The notes: generated by a model from the sequence alone, not told the origin. A stretch of 64,000 bases of DNA from Alligator mississippiensis (GCF_030867095.1 NC_081828.1:204933978-204997977); one strand, 5' to 3'; counted from the stretch's first letter, positions 36,663 to 49,907 are shown. Translations and numbers: made by a program.

Positions 36663-37066
36663 ACCCTCTTCCTTTGTAATTCTGCAATAGTTTATTGTTG
36701 TGTTTCCTTCCTAAAACAAGACAAAAGGGCCAGTACAATTTGATGCTGCTGTGTTAGCTCCACCAACCCAGAGACAAAGGTGATGTGACATCCCTCAGAA
36801 TACTGCACCCAGGAGGACACTGGCAAATGAGAAGTAATACAGAAAGCAAAGAAACGTAATGAAGTCAGTCCACCAGGCCCCTTTCAGGAAAGATGAAGGA
36901 TGGACTCTGTACAGCTTGTTGTATTCATATTTAGTGGCTTTGTTGCACTCTACAAATGTCTTTAATGGCAGGAAGGGGCATGCAGCAACTCACAGGATGG
37001 GCCCTCAGAAGGCAAGGAAAAGGGGAAGAGAAACCCTTTAATATAAGTGAGTTAAACTCCAAGATT

Positions 37067-37259
37067 AGGGACAAAAATTAGACATAAACAATATAAATGA
37101 TTGGAAACCAGTTCAAATCTGTAACACAACTGAATTTCAGTGCATGTAAACCGCTTCCAAAATGTCCAAAACTGGTTTAAAATAAACCTGGATGGATGTA
37201 GTATCAGACTTAACTAATTTAGGTTAAATTGGTTTATTGAACTTCTATCCCAGTTCCCT
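37067..37259. mobile_element. MITE-like element, AGGGAC family (copy 2)
   Basis: 193 bp, same orientation as copy 1. It starts AGGGACAAAAATTAG and ends ACTTCTATCCCAGTTCCCT. Shared blocks include ATCTGTAACAC, AATAAACCTGGATGG and AATTTAGGTTAAATT. It has more substitutions in the inner inverted pair than copy 1. It abuts a CR1 fragment on its right. Confidence 0.7.
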
Positions 37260-37276
37260 TCTAGATTCAAGTTAAC

Positions 37277-37520
37277 TCACAGTCCCCCAGCAGGATGCTT
37301 TGATATGGATGCATGACAAGGTGCGGCTAGCTTTCCTGACCGCGTCCCCACATTGGCGGCTCATCTTCATCCTGGAATCAGTAGTGACTCCAAGACCCCT
37401 TTCTGCCTCTGTGCTGACGAGAAGGGATCGGCTGAGCAGGGAGGCACGCTCTAGCACCCACCTCTCCAGCTTCTGGTCTGGGCCACTGCAGGCTTGTGGC
37501 TGCATTTTTGGATTCAAAAG
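37277..37520 (-). mobile_element. CR1 LINE internal fragment
   Basis: On the minus strand it encodes STEAERGLGVTTDSRMKMSR and AVRKASRTLSCIH, which match the same ORF2 region as the other CR1 copies here. No CR1 3' end is present. It starts about 18 bp from the right end of the MITE at 37067-37259, so the MITE may have truncated it or landed beside it. Confidence 0.75.
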
Positions 37521-40500
37521 TGAATGTCTGTTTACTTGCTTATTGGTTCAATCTACACAGTGCAGACTAACCTGCGAAGATTGAATTGAGTCAGCCTCAG
37601 GCTTTTTGACTGTCTGTAGGTGGCCCTTGTTCCTCCCTAATGGAGAATTCCCATTGAATCCAGTGGGAGTTCAGAGCTGTGCCCTCCAGTAGCCTGTGTG
37701 AGGCTCCATCCTGCCTCTGGTTCCCTGGAGGAAGCGCTGTTCCCTTTCCCACTGACAATAACATCAACACCTGTGTAGCTGCTGTCCATATGAGTCCAAA
37801 GCTTTTTGATTGCCTCAAGTGTTCCTGCTTAGGATGCTCTAATGGCTGGGGGAGAGCAGGCAATAATGGCAGGGCTGGACTGAAAGTGGTTTCAGAATGA
37901 CGAAGGCATGGTGATTAAACGCTGACAACATTGCGAAGACGAGGCCAGGCCGCGCCAATCAATTACTGGCACAATGTGACCAATCGAGGCTTATTCCAGA
38001 TGGAGTGCAATTTAAAAGACTTATTGTGAATGATTTCTAGTGCCTCCTGCAGCAATCAAAGGCAAATTGGCAGCTTGGAAAGAAGTGAGACCATGAAATG
38101 ACTTCATGTTCATAGGGACAGTTTTACCCAATTTCAGCCGCAGAACAATTCTACTGTCTTTGAGGCAGCTGAACAGCAAGCAACTAGAGAGCCACGAGTC
38201 TCCAGTTTACTTTTTAAACACCTGTTGCTGGTGGAAGGTTGACTACTCACAGAATGACATTAAATATCGCTCCAAAGAAAGATGTATAGTGATGAGACGG
38301 GTGGCTTCAATTTAGCTCATTCTCTTCATGATGCTTTTGACTCTCTAAATGATCAAAAAGCAAAACTCTCTCCTATTAGCCCCAAAGCCACAATAACGTA
38401 TAATAACGAAGCAAATACTGAGCCTGTACATGAAGCTGTCCATGATTGGAAAGATGGGGAAAAGACAAAAGTAAAGTTGGTGGTTTACTACCTCATTGGG
38501 TAAAAAAGGACAAGAAATGAGTGAGATACTGTTGCTAGGTATTCTGCCCAAAATGCTGGACTAGCTGATAAAGACGAATACTGGGATTTCTAATCCCAGA
38601 AGTGCAGGTTTTTATTTGACTTTCTTTGCTTATTTTGCAAGGAGTCGAGAAGCCGAGGCGGGGGCAGGTAGTCACAATACAGAGCTGAGACCTCCAGCCT
38701 CCACGCACCGTTTATAGTCCCCTAGTTAAGGGCAGAGGCCTTTGTAGGTTATGTCATTCCAGTTTGCAGAAGATAATGCTGAGGGGAAAATCCTAGAGAA
38801 ATGCCTCCAAACAGCAGGAAATACTGAGCCATCCATGGAAAGGTTTTAAATGGCCACTATGCTGGGCAAGCTAAGAAACCCAGGAGGCAGGACAGAGGTG
38901 GACTGACTGAGAAGGCAGGCATTGGGATTCACTCAAGGTACTATGCAAAAAAAACAGTTTAAAAGGTGGTGGGTAAAATACCCAAGACTTTGAGCCCATG
39001 CAAAGGCAGTGAGAAACAAAATTGCGTTGTCCTTTTGCCACAGAGACGCTAGAGAGGAAATGGCAGCCATGCAAGCAGGGATAGATGGTGCAACTCTCTG
39101 AAGAGCCCAGATCCTCTCTGTGTGTGCAGTATAGGAAAAAGCTGCCAGCTATCGCACACTGTGTTTGTAGCTGTGCCATTACAGCAATGACCATTTTGAT
39201 TACATTGCTGGGAAGGCAGCCCAGAGCCTGAGGGCAGAGGAGAAATGGGCCAGAAAGGGCCCCTACCTGGTAACATATTGTCTTAGAGGCTATATTAGTG
39301 TCCAGCACAGAGACGGAGGAGCTGCAAACCCAAAACTCTGCATCCCACAGGGATGGAGCGTTACAGCTTGTAGAGGACTGTCAGGACACGAGCAGGTAAA
39401 TGAAGGCCTGGCTCGGCCAGCAGCCTGCCACCCCGCTGGGGCCGAGGACCTGTGTTAGGTTCTAACCATCAGGTAGGCAAAGAAACGGGCTCAGCTGTGC
39501 TGGGACGCCGGTCAGTGGAGGTAGCTACCAGCTCAGGACTGCTGCAAAGCAAAAACCGTGGCCAAAACCAAATGTTCAAATGTTTGCTACTCCCCTGCTC
39601 ACTTCCCTTGCAATCCTGGGCTGGACGTCTTGTCAACAGTGAATTTCCAATGGCTTCATTGTTCGCTCCAATGGAACTGTGACTTCTTTCAGTATTTTGC
39701 TCACCTGTAAAATGTTGCTGGCTTTTGGAAGGACTGCCATCAACTTCTGCTGGGACAAGGCCGTTAGGCTCGGAGAGGGAGGATGCTCTACCAACAGGGC
39801 CCGGGTTCTGTTCCTGCTTCTCAAAAGACTGTTGGCATCACCGTAGGCAGTTCCCTTAGGCCATATGTAGACTGCCTCCCTGCCAAGCCCAAGACCACTG
39901 CTTTGAAACAAGCCCTGCCTAGCTGCCAGGCTTGGGTGTCCACAGAGGTCTGAGGTAGCTCAGAGGCAGTGCAGAGAGCCCAGCGCCACCCTCTGTGCTG
40001 CTCATTGTTAGACTTATGCCTGAGTACAGGAAAAGTTAGTGGGTGGAGCTTTTCTTGGCAGCAGTCCCAGTGACACAAGCTTTGGTGCGTCTGCCTCAGT
40101 CTCTTATCTGTAAAATGGGAATAATAGCACTTCCCTACTTAAAGTAAAGATTGTGAGCTTCTTGAATTTTATAGAAAGGGAGTTGAGGGATTATATGGAG
40201 CCCAGTGTTCAGCTTCATGCTTCTGGATGTCTGGAGTTCGACTGCAGTTTTGCCAGATTACAGTTACGCAGAGAAGAGGGACGCAGCAGCAGGCAATGGC
40301 AACACTCGGGAACTCCGTCCATTCCTCATGACACATGGGAGCGTCCAGGGCCACGCGGATTTGGAAATAAGATGTCGGTAAAACAAGCAGGAGTTCCATG
40401 GCATCCGACTTACTGAAGTCTTTTCATCTCGGTGGCAGGTAGGCAGGGAAACATCTCTGGAATAACCTAAATCAGCCCATCATTTAAACAAATGGAAAGC

Positions 40501-43500
40501 AGTGACAAGGGATGTTTTTCAGAGCTTGGGAGAAGTGAGTGTTTATCTACTTCAGGTGGTAGCATGCATTCAGGCACAGAAAGTACCTGCTTGCTTTCAG
40601 TCCTCCTGTACCTTGCTGCAGTTTAGGGTGGTCTAAGGAATATACAAAGAAGTTGCTGATTTAAGTATCCTGGAAGATGTAATGGCTGTTTATACTTAAA
40701 AGTATGGCATTTTCCTTACGATCCCCTACTGCCTAGAGGTATGTTGGTTACTAATCCTTATTTGTAGGTAATACCTATAGCCCCACACCCCGACAGTGCG
40801 TTCTCCTGCCATAGTTATGCATCATGCTCAGTAACCATAGCTGTAACTACTACGTATGCTAGACTTGCTATTCTCCCACAGTAAATAAGGTGATGACAAT
40901 GAATGCGTGGCTTAGCGTGGCATCCTGTTAGCAGCTGTCAACATGCTTCCAGTCTGAACTTGGTGGGACAAGAGTGTTTTGCAGGTGCCACCAGATGGCA
41001 ATGTTACACATGGTCTGCTGAGTTTTCTTTCTTACCATGTGAACCAATGTTCGGGCCTGGGCAGACATGCTATGGGGTGCTAATCCTGCGATGCAAGATT
41101 CTGAGGAGAGGGGATTGTGCAAGCAGAAGTGGTATGTGTCCTTGGCCTTCATCCCCGCCGTCTCTCCCTGGGAACTGGGCACTTGGTGCTGGACTGCTGT
41201 TCCTGTTTGAGGAGCCTGCGCCTCATGGGGTTTAGGACCACCTCACTTACAAGTCTGCTGAGTGCACGTACATGAAATACAGTAAGGTCTACCACAAGTC
41301 TTTGCTTTCTGATTTCTCCTCCACTGGGAAGCCAACTTGCAAGGTCCCAGACACCTTTGAACATTCATCAGAAGGAAGATGCTCATGTCAGTTTGCCCCT
41401 TGTTTGGAGATCACAAAAAATATTGTTGGATTGCAAAGACACTTGGAAGTTTAAAGATCCCAGCTCAGGTTGCCCCCACAACCTTATTTCAGCCTCTGTG
41501 TATATCCATCCCATTGAGTAGAGGAGGTAGGGGCACTGTCTAGGATGCAGATGGGGACGGAGCTGTTGAATTAAGGTTGTACAAGTCTCAACCATAGCAT
41601 TTTCCCTACCTTTTTCAGGCAGGAGGGGAATATGATCTATTTAGGTCCCTCCCAGCCCAACTTTTCTGTCATTTTTTAAATCCCTTTTGCCCACTTCAGA
41701 GAGGGCGAAGGCACGTTCCCATTCAGGGCTCCCATGCCTCTCTCGGCAATCAAAGAGGCTTGTGCTAATGATGCTAAAGGGGCTGTGGAATGGAGAGGGA
41801 GAGGCTGCTCTTCTGTCTCTGCACAAGTCATGTGAGAGTGGGTTGGGTTCATACAACACCAGCTGCAAGGGTGGCAAAGCCACTGCTGCTGCTGCAGCGT
41901 GCACTCCCTGGGAGATGCCAGGGAGAGTTCTGGGTCCTGCTCTCCCATGCTGCCCATTTCCCTCCAGTGTGGTTCTGGCTGAAGGAAACCAGAACCCAGG
42001 ACCTGTGCTTGCAACTGTCTTGTCCTCTCTGTGCTCATCTGAAGGGCCCTCCTAAGCAGGCTGCAAGCAGCCCTCAGCACTAGAGACCAGAGAGTTGCAG
42101 TCCTTTGGACAGGGCACAGTGCAACCCAGGGCATTGTCTCTGCATTTTAGTCCTTTTGCTTGGTGCCATGTCCCATTTTCTTAATGCTTGTCAGGACCAT
42201 ATGCAGATTGTCCAGTAGGTGTTCTTCACTGGGACACTTGGGGGACTTTGTCAGGCAGACACGTTTGAAGCCACGTGTCTTGAAGTGTCAGAGTGTGAAT
42301 TTAAATGCATCGGAAGCACTACTTGCAAGACGCTGCGTGGTGTGGTTTTTTTGTCTCTGAAATGTGAGAGCCTCTCTCCTAAGAAGCCTCTGAGCCAGGA
42401 CAATCTGCCTATTGAAAATGAAAGTGGGATTGAAGAAAGAGCAAGCTAAAAATAGGGTAGCACAGAAAATGCAGTCCAGGAACAGCTCCCGGCCTGGAGA
42501 CCTAATTGGGCTTCAAGGAGCTGTGGCTGTTGTCCCTTACTTCCGAGGTAGAAAGGAACTTGCTCCTGTTCTGGAAGATGAGGTCACTATGAGGCAAAGG
42601 ATGGTAAGACTATAAGCACTGTCAAGAAACATTTTAGGATAGCAGAACATCTGCACTCAGAGTTGCTGCTCAAATGATTAGTGCTCCTTCAGGCTACAAA
42701 GAGACATCACGTATGCCAGGATTTTTATCCCAGGTCAAATTGAATTTGTACAACCATCTATGTCTGCTGTCCTAAGATAGGTTCATGGGATACGAAGTAC
42801 CAACAGTTTATCGAGTGATATTGTGAAGTGAATCTGAATGGGTGTCCCGGGATTACATCATTGGATCAACAGTGGAAAAAATGCAGCAATGAATTTAGCT
42901 GCTCACTGAACCCTGATTAAAAGGGAAATGTGCGCACATGCCAATCCTGGGACATTTCTGTTCTGGGACAAACACAGAGCAAGGACAAATGCAATGTCTG
43001 TTCCTAGGCTCAGGGGGATGCACCTCACTGAAGGCTTTTGGAGAGATGCCACTGAAGCTGCAGCCTGGACGGGGCAGGGTGACCCTCATTCACCAGGCCA
43101 GGAAGAGCTCAGCATTTAGCTATGGGTGGTTGTTGCTTCAGAAGTGCAGGCTGATTGCACTTTAGTCTGAATTCAGTTCTAGTCCTATTTTAGTAAATTT
43201 ATCATCCAACAAGGGAGCAGAATAAATACCCTGTGACTTGGGTGGCTGACCTCGGCACATGAGCAGCCAATCACAAATGTAGCCTAAGTTAACGGTTAGA
43301 GCTGCCCATATAGAAGACCAAGCACCATTTTATGGTCTTTTGAAGCCGCCTGATTCAGTCCTTATTCCTGGTTGTCTCATGATAGGATCTAGAGGCCCTA
43401 GTCAGAGCTGTCTCGTGCTAGCACTGTGCAAACATCCCCCCTCCTCCCAAAAAGATGGTCTCTGCTCCAAAGAGCTTGCAGCTTCCATCAAAGGGAAGCT

Positions 43501-44914
43501 ATATATCCAAGACACATGGGGAATATTCAGTACATTAGGAAACCGAGGGTTTGTTCAGAAATTGTCAGCCTACTGCAGGGGAAAATATCCTTGTGAAACG
43601 CAGAGCTGAACAGCACTTACTGTATCCTGTGTCCAGTGCCGCACATGTATCTACAGTGCTAATTAGTTTTTTCTCTTTTTTTTCTTCTCTTCTTCTTTTT
43701 GGCACAAACTTAAGACTCACTTTTGTCCTCAATAGTCAGAATTCCCCGTCACCTGGGTGACACCCGATGCTGAAGATGGCACTAATGAGACTCCCTGGCT
43801 CCTTCGTTAAGAGCCGGGATAGAATCCGGGAGCCCTGCGTGCTTGTTTCCTATGTGGCTTTTCTTTCTTCCCACTCCCCCACCCCCTACTGCCCACCCCT
43901 CCAGATGCCCAACTGGGTTAATCTGCATGAAAATTTCATGCCACTGTCTTGACAGAGCTTTGTCTAACAGCAGGTGCTCTGATCCCCGGTTGGCTTGCCC
44001 TTTCCGTTCCAGAAGGCTTAATGCTAGCTTTGCTTGAGCAAAACCCTTAATGGAAATATAGTACATTATTTTTCTTGCAAAGGTCATGGGAGCAGAAGAC
44101 TGTAATTTATGAAAAATTAAATGGATCAAGAGGTTCAGAGAGCTGGGAGACCCTCACAGCAGCCTGTACATGCCCCCAGTGAAGGCATATCAATAGGGAT
44201 CTACCTAATTCACAGAGCCTCCAGATTTTGCAGTCCCAATGTCGCATTGGGCACCATTTTCTGCTATGGTTATAGATTGGTTTCCGATTATTTATACTGG
44301 TAAAAGTCTAATGTCTATACCAGGCCTTGGAGACATTGCTTCCAGCAACTTACAGAAAGGCTGGAAGAGAAACAGCCTTGATTAGCTAAGGGAAGCTTCT
44401 CCTTTTGTTAATTAGAAAGTAAAAGGAGAAAGAGGCAAGCCTCTCATTGTTCTATCAATTAAGGCCCAATTTCTGGCACAACATTTTAGACCCAGTTTTA
44501 CGCTGCATTTGTTTATCAGACATGATCTTAGACAGTCCTTGAGCAGTAGCAGCAGGGCATTTTTTTGGATGAATTTCCATGTTTTTACCTTTAACTTTTG
44601 CTGATTTAAAAAAAAAAAAAAAAAGAGAGAATTTATGGAACAAGCTGAGGTTGACTCAGCTCTATGAAGCTTGGGTTGATCTCAGCCTCTTTTTTGATTG
44701 CTTTACATCTGTTTTTGGGGTTTTTTTTATATTGAGTTTGAAGTATTGGGCTACATTATAAGTTGAAAAGAAAAGTCACGCAGCCCAACAGACCACAATG
44801 TCCTAAAGGGTAGTGAGGAGTACAGTAAAAAAATGATGACTTCACTAACCCCAGTAGATAATCAGGTATGTTTAAAGCCATGGCTGGCAGACTGAGAACT
44901 GGAACTGGAGCTAA
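37521..44914. other. Intergenic, one MIR
   Basis: One MIR fragment (40084-40160) and a poly-A at 44609-44624. Short frames on both strands overlap as shadows. No exon of a second gene is visible. Confidence 0.5.
40084..40160 (+). mobile_element. MIR-like SINE fragment
   Basis: CTGCCTCAGTCTCTTATCTG followed by TAAAATGGGAATAATAGCAC is the MIR core. Confidence 0.65.
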
Positions 44915-44922
44915 TTGATCAC
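44915..44922. repeat. Target-site duplication, left copy (hAT-like)
   Basis: TTGATCAC, identical to 45748-45755. Confidence 0.88.
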
Positions 44923-45747
44923 CAGGGGATTTGGGTTTTTTGTTTCCCACGGAAAAACAGAGTAAACAGCGGATTTTACCTTTTACCAGAGGCAAAACAG
45001 GATTTCTCATTTTACTGGAGAAACCTGCGGATTTTGCACTTTTGCAATGAGCTCCCTGCAGGCTGCCAGCATTCCCCCCTCCCCCACGGCCTCCGCAGCC
45101 CAGCGGGCACAACCCAGTGCATCAAGGAACAGCAGAGCCGTGCGGAGAAGCTCCTGCCACTGCAAGTGCCGCACGGTCCTTGCAACGCGCCTCCTGCATG
45201 CGTGGCTGCGGTGAGGGCAGCAACATGGGGTTGTGCCCCTCAAAGTAGCCGCACTCAGAGTGTGTCATCAAGGCAGTGCAGAGCTTGCACTGGCAGTCAC
45301 CTTCTCTGCACGGCCCTGCTGGGTTGCACCCGCTGGGCTGCAGAGGCCCTGGGGGAGGGCATCAGTGCAGGAGCCTGAGCCCGTAGCCACACTGCACGCA
45401 GATCTGGGGGGGGCACGAGTCCCCCCCCACCTGAGCCGACAGCAGGGGAGAGTGAGGGCAGGGGGCTGTGGGCCCGGGTCTGTAGCCCTGGCAGCTGGGG
45501 GTCCCTTCTGGCAGGGCTGGGGCAGCAGGGACTGAGGGTGGGGGGCGAGGGGCACCATCCAGGCTGTGGGGGCTATGGCAGGGGGAGCAAGAGGCATGAG
45601 CAGGGCTAGGGGGCTGTGGGTGGGGAGTGAGGGGCACCAGCAGGACCAGGGGACTGTGAGGGGCCTTTAATTTTAATCACGGGTTTGGGGGGGTTTATTG
45701 AAGAATTTGCAATTTTTTTATCAGGGGAAAAAAACCCAGGATCACTG
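44923..45747. mobile_element. hAT-like fold-back transposon with GC-rich core and perfect 8-bp TSD
   Basis: An 825-bp element. The left end CAGGGGATTTGGGTTTTTT and the right end read inward CAGTGATCCTGGGTTTTTTT are matching terminal inverted repeats starting CAG. The flanks are the identical 8-mer TTGATCAC at 44915-44922 and 45748-45755. Next to each end is AT-rich DNA; the core is very GC-rich. Two core arms pair, 45074-45168 with 45282-45359 (CTCCGCAGCCCAGCGGG against CCCGCTGGGCTGCAGAGG). The right side carries degenerate G-rich repeats of about 40 bp (45530-45660). No transposase is encoded, so mobilisation would need one supplied in trans. Confidence 0.9.
45530..45660 (+). repeat. G-rich degenerate tandem repeat with G-quadruplex motif
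   Basis: Units near 40 bp (GAGTGAGGGGCACCA variants). 45609-45634 has four G-runs of 3-5 separated by 1-5 bases, fitting a G-quadruplex rule. It lies within the hAT-like element at 44923-45747. Confidence 0.7.
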
Positions 45748-45755
45748 TTGATCAC
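45748..45755. repeat. Target-site duplication, right copy (hAT-like)
   Basis: TTGATCAC, identical to 44915-44922. Confidence 0.88.
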
Positions 45756-45811
45756 TAACCACTACAATGATCTCAGTTAAAGAAAGACTTCCAGCAGTGA
45801 CTATTTGGCTA

Positions 45812-46425
45812 CCTTAGAGGTGCGGTGGGAGAAAACTCCCTGGGGGTTCATTGTCTAGCTGCATGGGAACCAGACAACATGGGTAAAGTTTTTTACTGCA
45901 GTATATTTGCTCGAGCAATGACCATAAAGCCAGCAAAGAGGCAAAATGGCCCCCCTAAAGGGTGGGGCGATCTTTTATACTTTTTACAACAAGGCAAGAC
46001 TACAGGGTTAACAAAAGCAATACTTGGGCGGTGCTTCACAAATCTTCATAGCAGCATATTTCTATTAAGCTGAACTAGCACTTTTTAAAAGCTAAAAGTT
46101 AAGTAACAGTAACATTATGATAAGTTAGCAAGAACTTGCAGTGGTAGATACTTCTTAAGGACACGATCACTATACTTAGAACAATGGCTTCTTTGTCTTA
46201 TCTTGTTCCTTGCTGTAGCTGATTTTACAGCACGCAGACACAGATTCACTTGCTGCATTTTACTCAGAAAATGCTTAACACAGTTAAAATGATTACTTGA
46301 CACAAGCAAAGGCTTAGCTATCATTCTGCCTTGTGGTCAGCGGCATTGCTAGGCCACAGGTCATGCCCTGTATTCAGCTGCAAAGCTAATACTTCTTAAT
46401 AATCCAAATTATTGTTAACTTAACA
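45812..46425 (-). mobile_element. Solo LTR (copy 2), related to the 23.3 kb copy
   Basis: About 614 bp on the minus strand, starting TGTTAAGTTAACAATAA at 46425. It shares with copy 1 the GCAGCTG, GACCACAAGGCAGAATGAT and AACTGTGTTAAGCATTTTC blocks. The 3' end (about 45812) is less certain: ACCTCTAAGG replaces the expected CTAACA. It lies 57 bp from the right duplication of the hAT-like element at 44923-45747. No internal retroelement genes are present. Confidence 0.55.
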
Positions 46426-48144
46426 GTATGCTATCAGAAAACTATTCTATTTCAGGGTAATAACAAACATGCTCACTACAGAGGCAAGGGGAAAGGGTGG
46501 AGCACGCAACTGCGCTGGCCCTACTAGCTACCACATTCACCCTGCATGGAACTAGGAGAGGTCTCTCATTATATTGACTGTGATGAACTTCTAAGGTCGG
46601 CAATTCTGGAGTATCTAAATATCCTCTCCAAGGAAATGGAGATGCTTCCCAGGAATGAAAATAGGCAAGATAGTCACAGTAGGTTGCACAGGCGTGTGTA
46701 TGTATATCAGCATGGCTTTGCTTTAATGCTGCCGCTGCTGTCACCTCTGCTTTAGTCAGACTTTAAACCAAGTAGCAACCTCTTAAAAACTTGCAAGTTT
46801 TAAAATAATAAAGGAAGTCCCGGTCGTGTTGCCCCCCTAGCAGCTCTGGTGCATTGTCACTGAGATGAAGGCAGGATTCAGCAGGCTCCTGCTCGTCCTC
46901 GCAGCAGGATTTTTGCAAGGAAAGGCATTTGGTTTAATTCCCTTGCTGTACCTTCTGCTAGGATCCTCGAAGGCCAGGCCGGCATCACCTCACTGAAACT
47001 CCTGAGTAACTGATACTTTCTATAAACGCAACTTTGAAGCAGTTGGCTGGTTCCCTGAGATGAGCTCCTGAATAATTGAAGCAATATTTGTGGGGTTTGC
47101 ACTGAAGTACTAACAGCTGTGGCGTGTTTTGATATTTATGAAGCTAGATAAATTATGCATTAGTCAGTGCAGTGAGCCCAGCGTGATGCTTATTACTGCC
47201 AGGGTGTCAGTGATGATGATATACTATTCATTTCATTTTACTCCCATTGTGGTGTTGAGTATGACTAGTGTCTATTACTGGACTTAATAGAGCTTACTTG
47301 AAGGTTTAAGCTCCAGTCCCTAAGATCTGACAGAGCATTTTAATTTGTTCTTCACATAGCAGACTTTCAAAATGACATGCGCCTAAATTTCAGGGTCATG
47401 GGCTATTGCATTGGCTCAAAGACATGGTTATTGTCTTTAATAGGATGGAATTTCATTTATCAGCAGCATCCCAGCATTAAACAGAAAATTACACAAATAC
47501 CAAGACAAGTTAACAAAGTGCAAGAGCCTAAATACCGTAAGTTTTCTTTGAGGTGCTTCATTTATTATATGGCCTTCTCTGCTAATAATTCATTAACCAA
47601 ACCAAGCATTACAACTCTATGGTCAGCATTTTCTTCTCTGTGCCAATTCTGTTTCATCGATAAACACGTTTTCCTTTGCAAACAAGTCCAGTGTGGTATG
47701 AAAACGTCCCCTGTTCTCACAAACCATGCTCTTATAAGGGACAGGAGGCAAGAAAATAATAATTTGAAGCAGCAGATGGCATCATACCACCCAAATGCTC
47801 CTCTGTTTGTAAGAGTGCAACAAATATTTCCTCGTTGAATTCTGTGGTTGTACCGACAGCAAGGAACCTGTAACACTTACGATTAAGTGTTTCAGCAGCA
47901 AATTAAAAAAAACATTAGATTTCCCTTTCTCTTGCCTTCAGAGCCTTGATTAAAAAAAAATCAGTGTCCTAAGGCATTTTGTTGTCTTATGCTACTGATG
48001 CCCTTTTCTGTGTGCTTTTTACGTTTTCTTTTTGTCACCATTTTCATGTGGGTGGCTTATCCCTCCTATTTTTGTTGAACACTAGTTTCCAGCTTTTCTA
48101 GCTCTCTTCCGCCTTGGATCTCAGCATGGTTTGCCAAAGAAAAA

Positions 48145-48262
48145 AATATTCCCCCCATTTCACACGTGGGACTGCTGGGGCACGGAGATGCAAAGTGACT
48201 TTACACTACACGCCAGGCTAACGTCAGAGCTAGAAGTGGAACCTAAATTCTTACACACGCTT
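48145..48262 (-). mobile_element. MIR-like SINE
   Basis: CCCCCATTTCACACGTGGGA, GGGGCACGGAGATGCAAAGTGA and AGCTAGAAGTGGAACCTAAA follow the reversed MIR order. Confidence 0.6.
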
Positions 48263-48708
48263 GTCTTGCACTTCCCTAGCTGTAGGGATTATGTCATGCC
48301 TTGGTCCTGACAAGCAGGGATAGCCCTGAAACTGTCTTTTATAGTGTATTTGGGTACAGCATGTAATGGAGTACTGAAAATCTGGAGGCACTGGTTGCAA
48401 AAGTGACTCCTAGCAGCTCTTGCTTACATTAAACTACTAGAGGGTGAGAGAGCTTTCTGGGATGCCAGGTGGGAAAATGATGGCTCTCTAGAGTTAAAAA
48501 GTAAAAATGGGTCCTGTATGACAGGGCATACAGGACCCAAGCTGACCTGGCACACAGCTTATCGAAACCGTTGGGCAGAGATTTTTTTTTCAGAGAAATT
48601 TGAATGGAGTTTGGTGTCGGCATGCACTGCATGACGAACTGTTTGCAGCCTACCTACCTCTAGAGGCTGCAGAGACGGTTAGCTCCAGCCAGTTTCCTTT
48701 TAAGTTAT

Positions 48709-48790
48709 AAAATCATAGCAGCCAGAAAGCAAACCGGTGAGCTTTAGTCCAACCCCGTCCTGCTAGGCCAGGATACTTCCGATACAGTTA
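48709..48790 (-). mobile_element. Worn CR1 3' end
   Basis: AATCATAG at the left and TAGTCCAACCCCGTCCTG followed by a GCCAGGA motif match the reversed CR1 3' terminus with many substitutions. It is a short, old fragment. Confidence 0.45.
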
Positions 48791-49907
48791 ATAAGATTTT
48801 AATGTGTTGGTTTTAAAATGAGAGCACATGATAATACTGCAAGATGAGAGAGTGGGAAGTGCTTACCTAGCATTGTATCTCACGTCCACTAAAAGCACAG
48901 ACCCTTTATTGGTTACCCAGCATCTTTACAGCACCACAATCAACAACAGTCAACCAACTCTTTATTGCCTAATCCTTTATTGACAGCTCAGAAAATACAA
49001 TTTAAACTCCTGGCTATTGCATGAGGAGCTCTTTCCAACTCTCAGTTCAGCTCATATTTGTTAAGCCATAAAGTAAGTAGCATTGAGCACTGGCAGTATC
49101 TGGTTGCTGCTTGCGTTGTCAGCATTGATTTCCTTATTGACTGTTAGCTTTAATAGGTATAGGATGCTGAGTAAAGTTGCTGGCTGAGTGGATAACTGTT
49201 TGGTAAGAATAACGCACACCTTTTGTTATCTTTGGAGCCCTTGGGTACCTGCATGTGCATTTCTTTCTGCTCCAAGGCCCCCCACCACCTCCAGAAAGAA
49301 AAGATATATACAGTGCTACTTACCACTTCTGTCTTGAAGTGATGGCTTGGCAAACTGCTCTCATGCTTTGTTTGGATGTGCAGATCAGGGTTTTCCTGGG
49401 CTAGTATAGAGGACTGTAGCAGAAGATACAACAGCTAATATTAGTGTCTTGAACCAACGTGTTCTCCATAGTAAGTCTACTCAAGTCCCTCCTAGTAGCA
49501 AAAACTGCTATTTTCTGGAAAGGGCACTGGATAGGGTTGTAGGAGACTTGTGCTCTATTCATGGTCTTGCACAGGGGGTTTCTCCTCGCTGTGCTGCTGT
49601 TGGTCTCTTTCATATCGATTGTAAACCCCAAACAGTCTCTCCCAGCCTGTTGGTACAGTGCCCTGTAAATTGGGACCATGACTGCTAGGGACTGGTGTAA
49701 TCTGAATAACAACGGAGAATGCAAGGTGCAGGCAAACCTGGTGTAAAACATGAGCATTAGCATTAGCACCAACACTCGCAAGCCAGGCCAAGCAGGAGGA
49801 AAATTTGAACTGGAAATGGTGCCTCATGATTTGAAGGAATTGCCAATTTTGGGTCACAAAGCAATGAACAGTGGAGAGCAGAACTGGAGAATCATAATTG
49901 TCTCATG

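Larger units (their letters stand above)
46426..49907. other. Intergenic, MIR and worn CR1
   Basis: 47100-47600 is repeat-free and AT-rich with AAATTATGCATTAG, and could be a conserved regulatory element. The 153-codon frame at 47377-47838 has no recognised domain. Confidence 0.4.

Noticed and set aside
45007..45637. Overlapping frames on both strands in the GC-rich core at 45 kb
   Set aside because: Mirror translations (WAAEA.GEG on both strands) come from the inverted repeat, not from genes.
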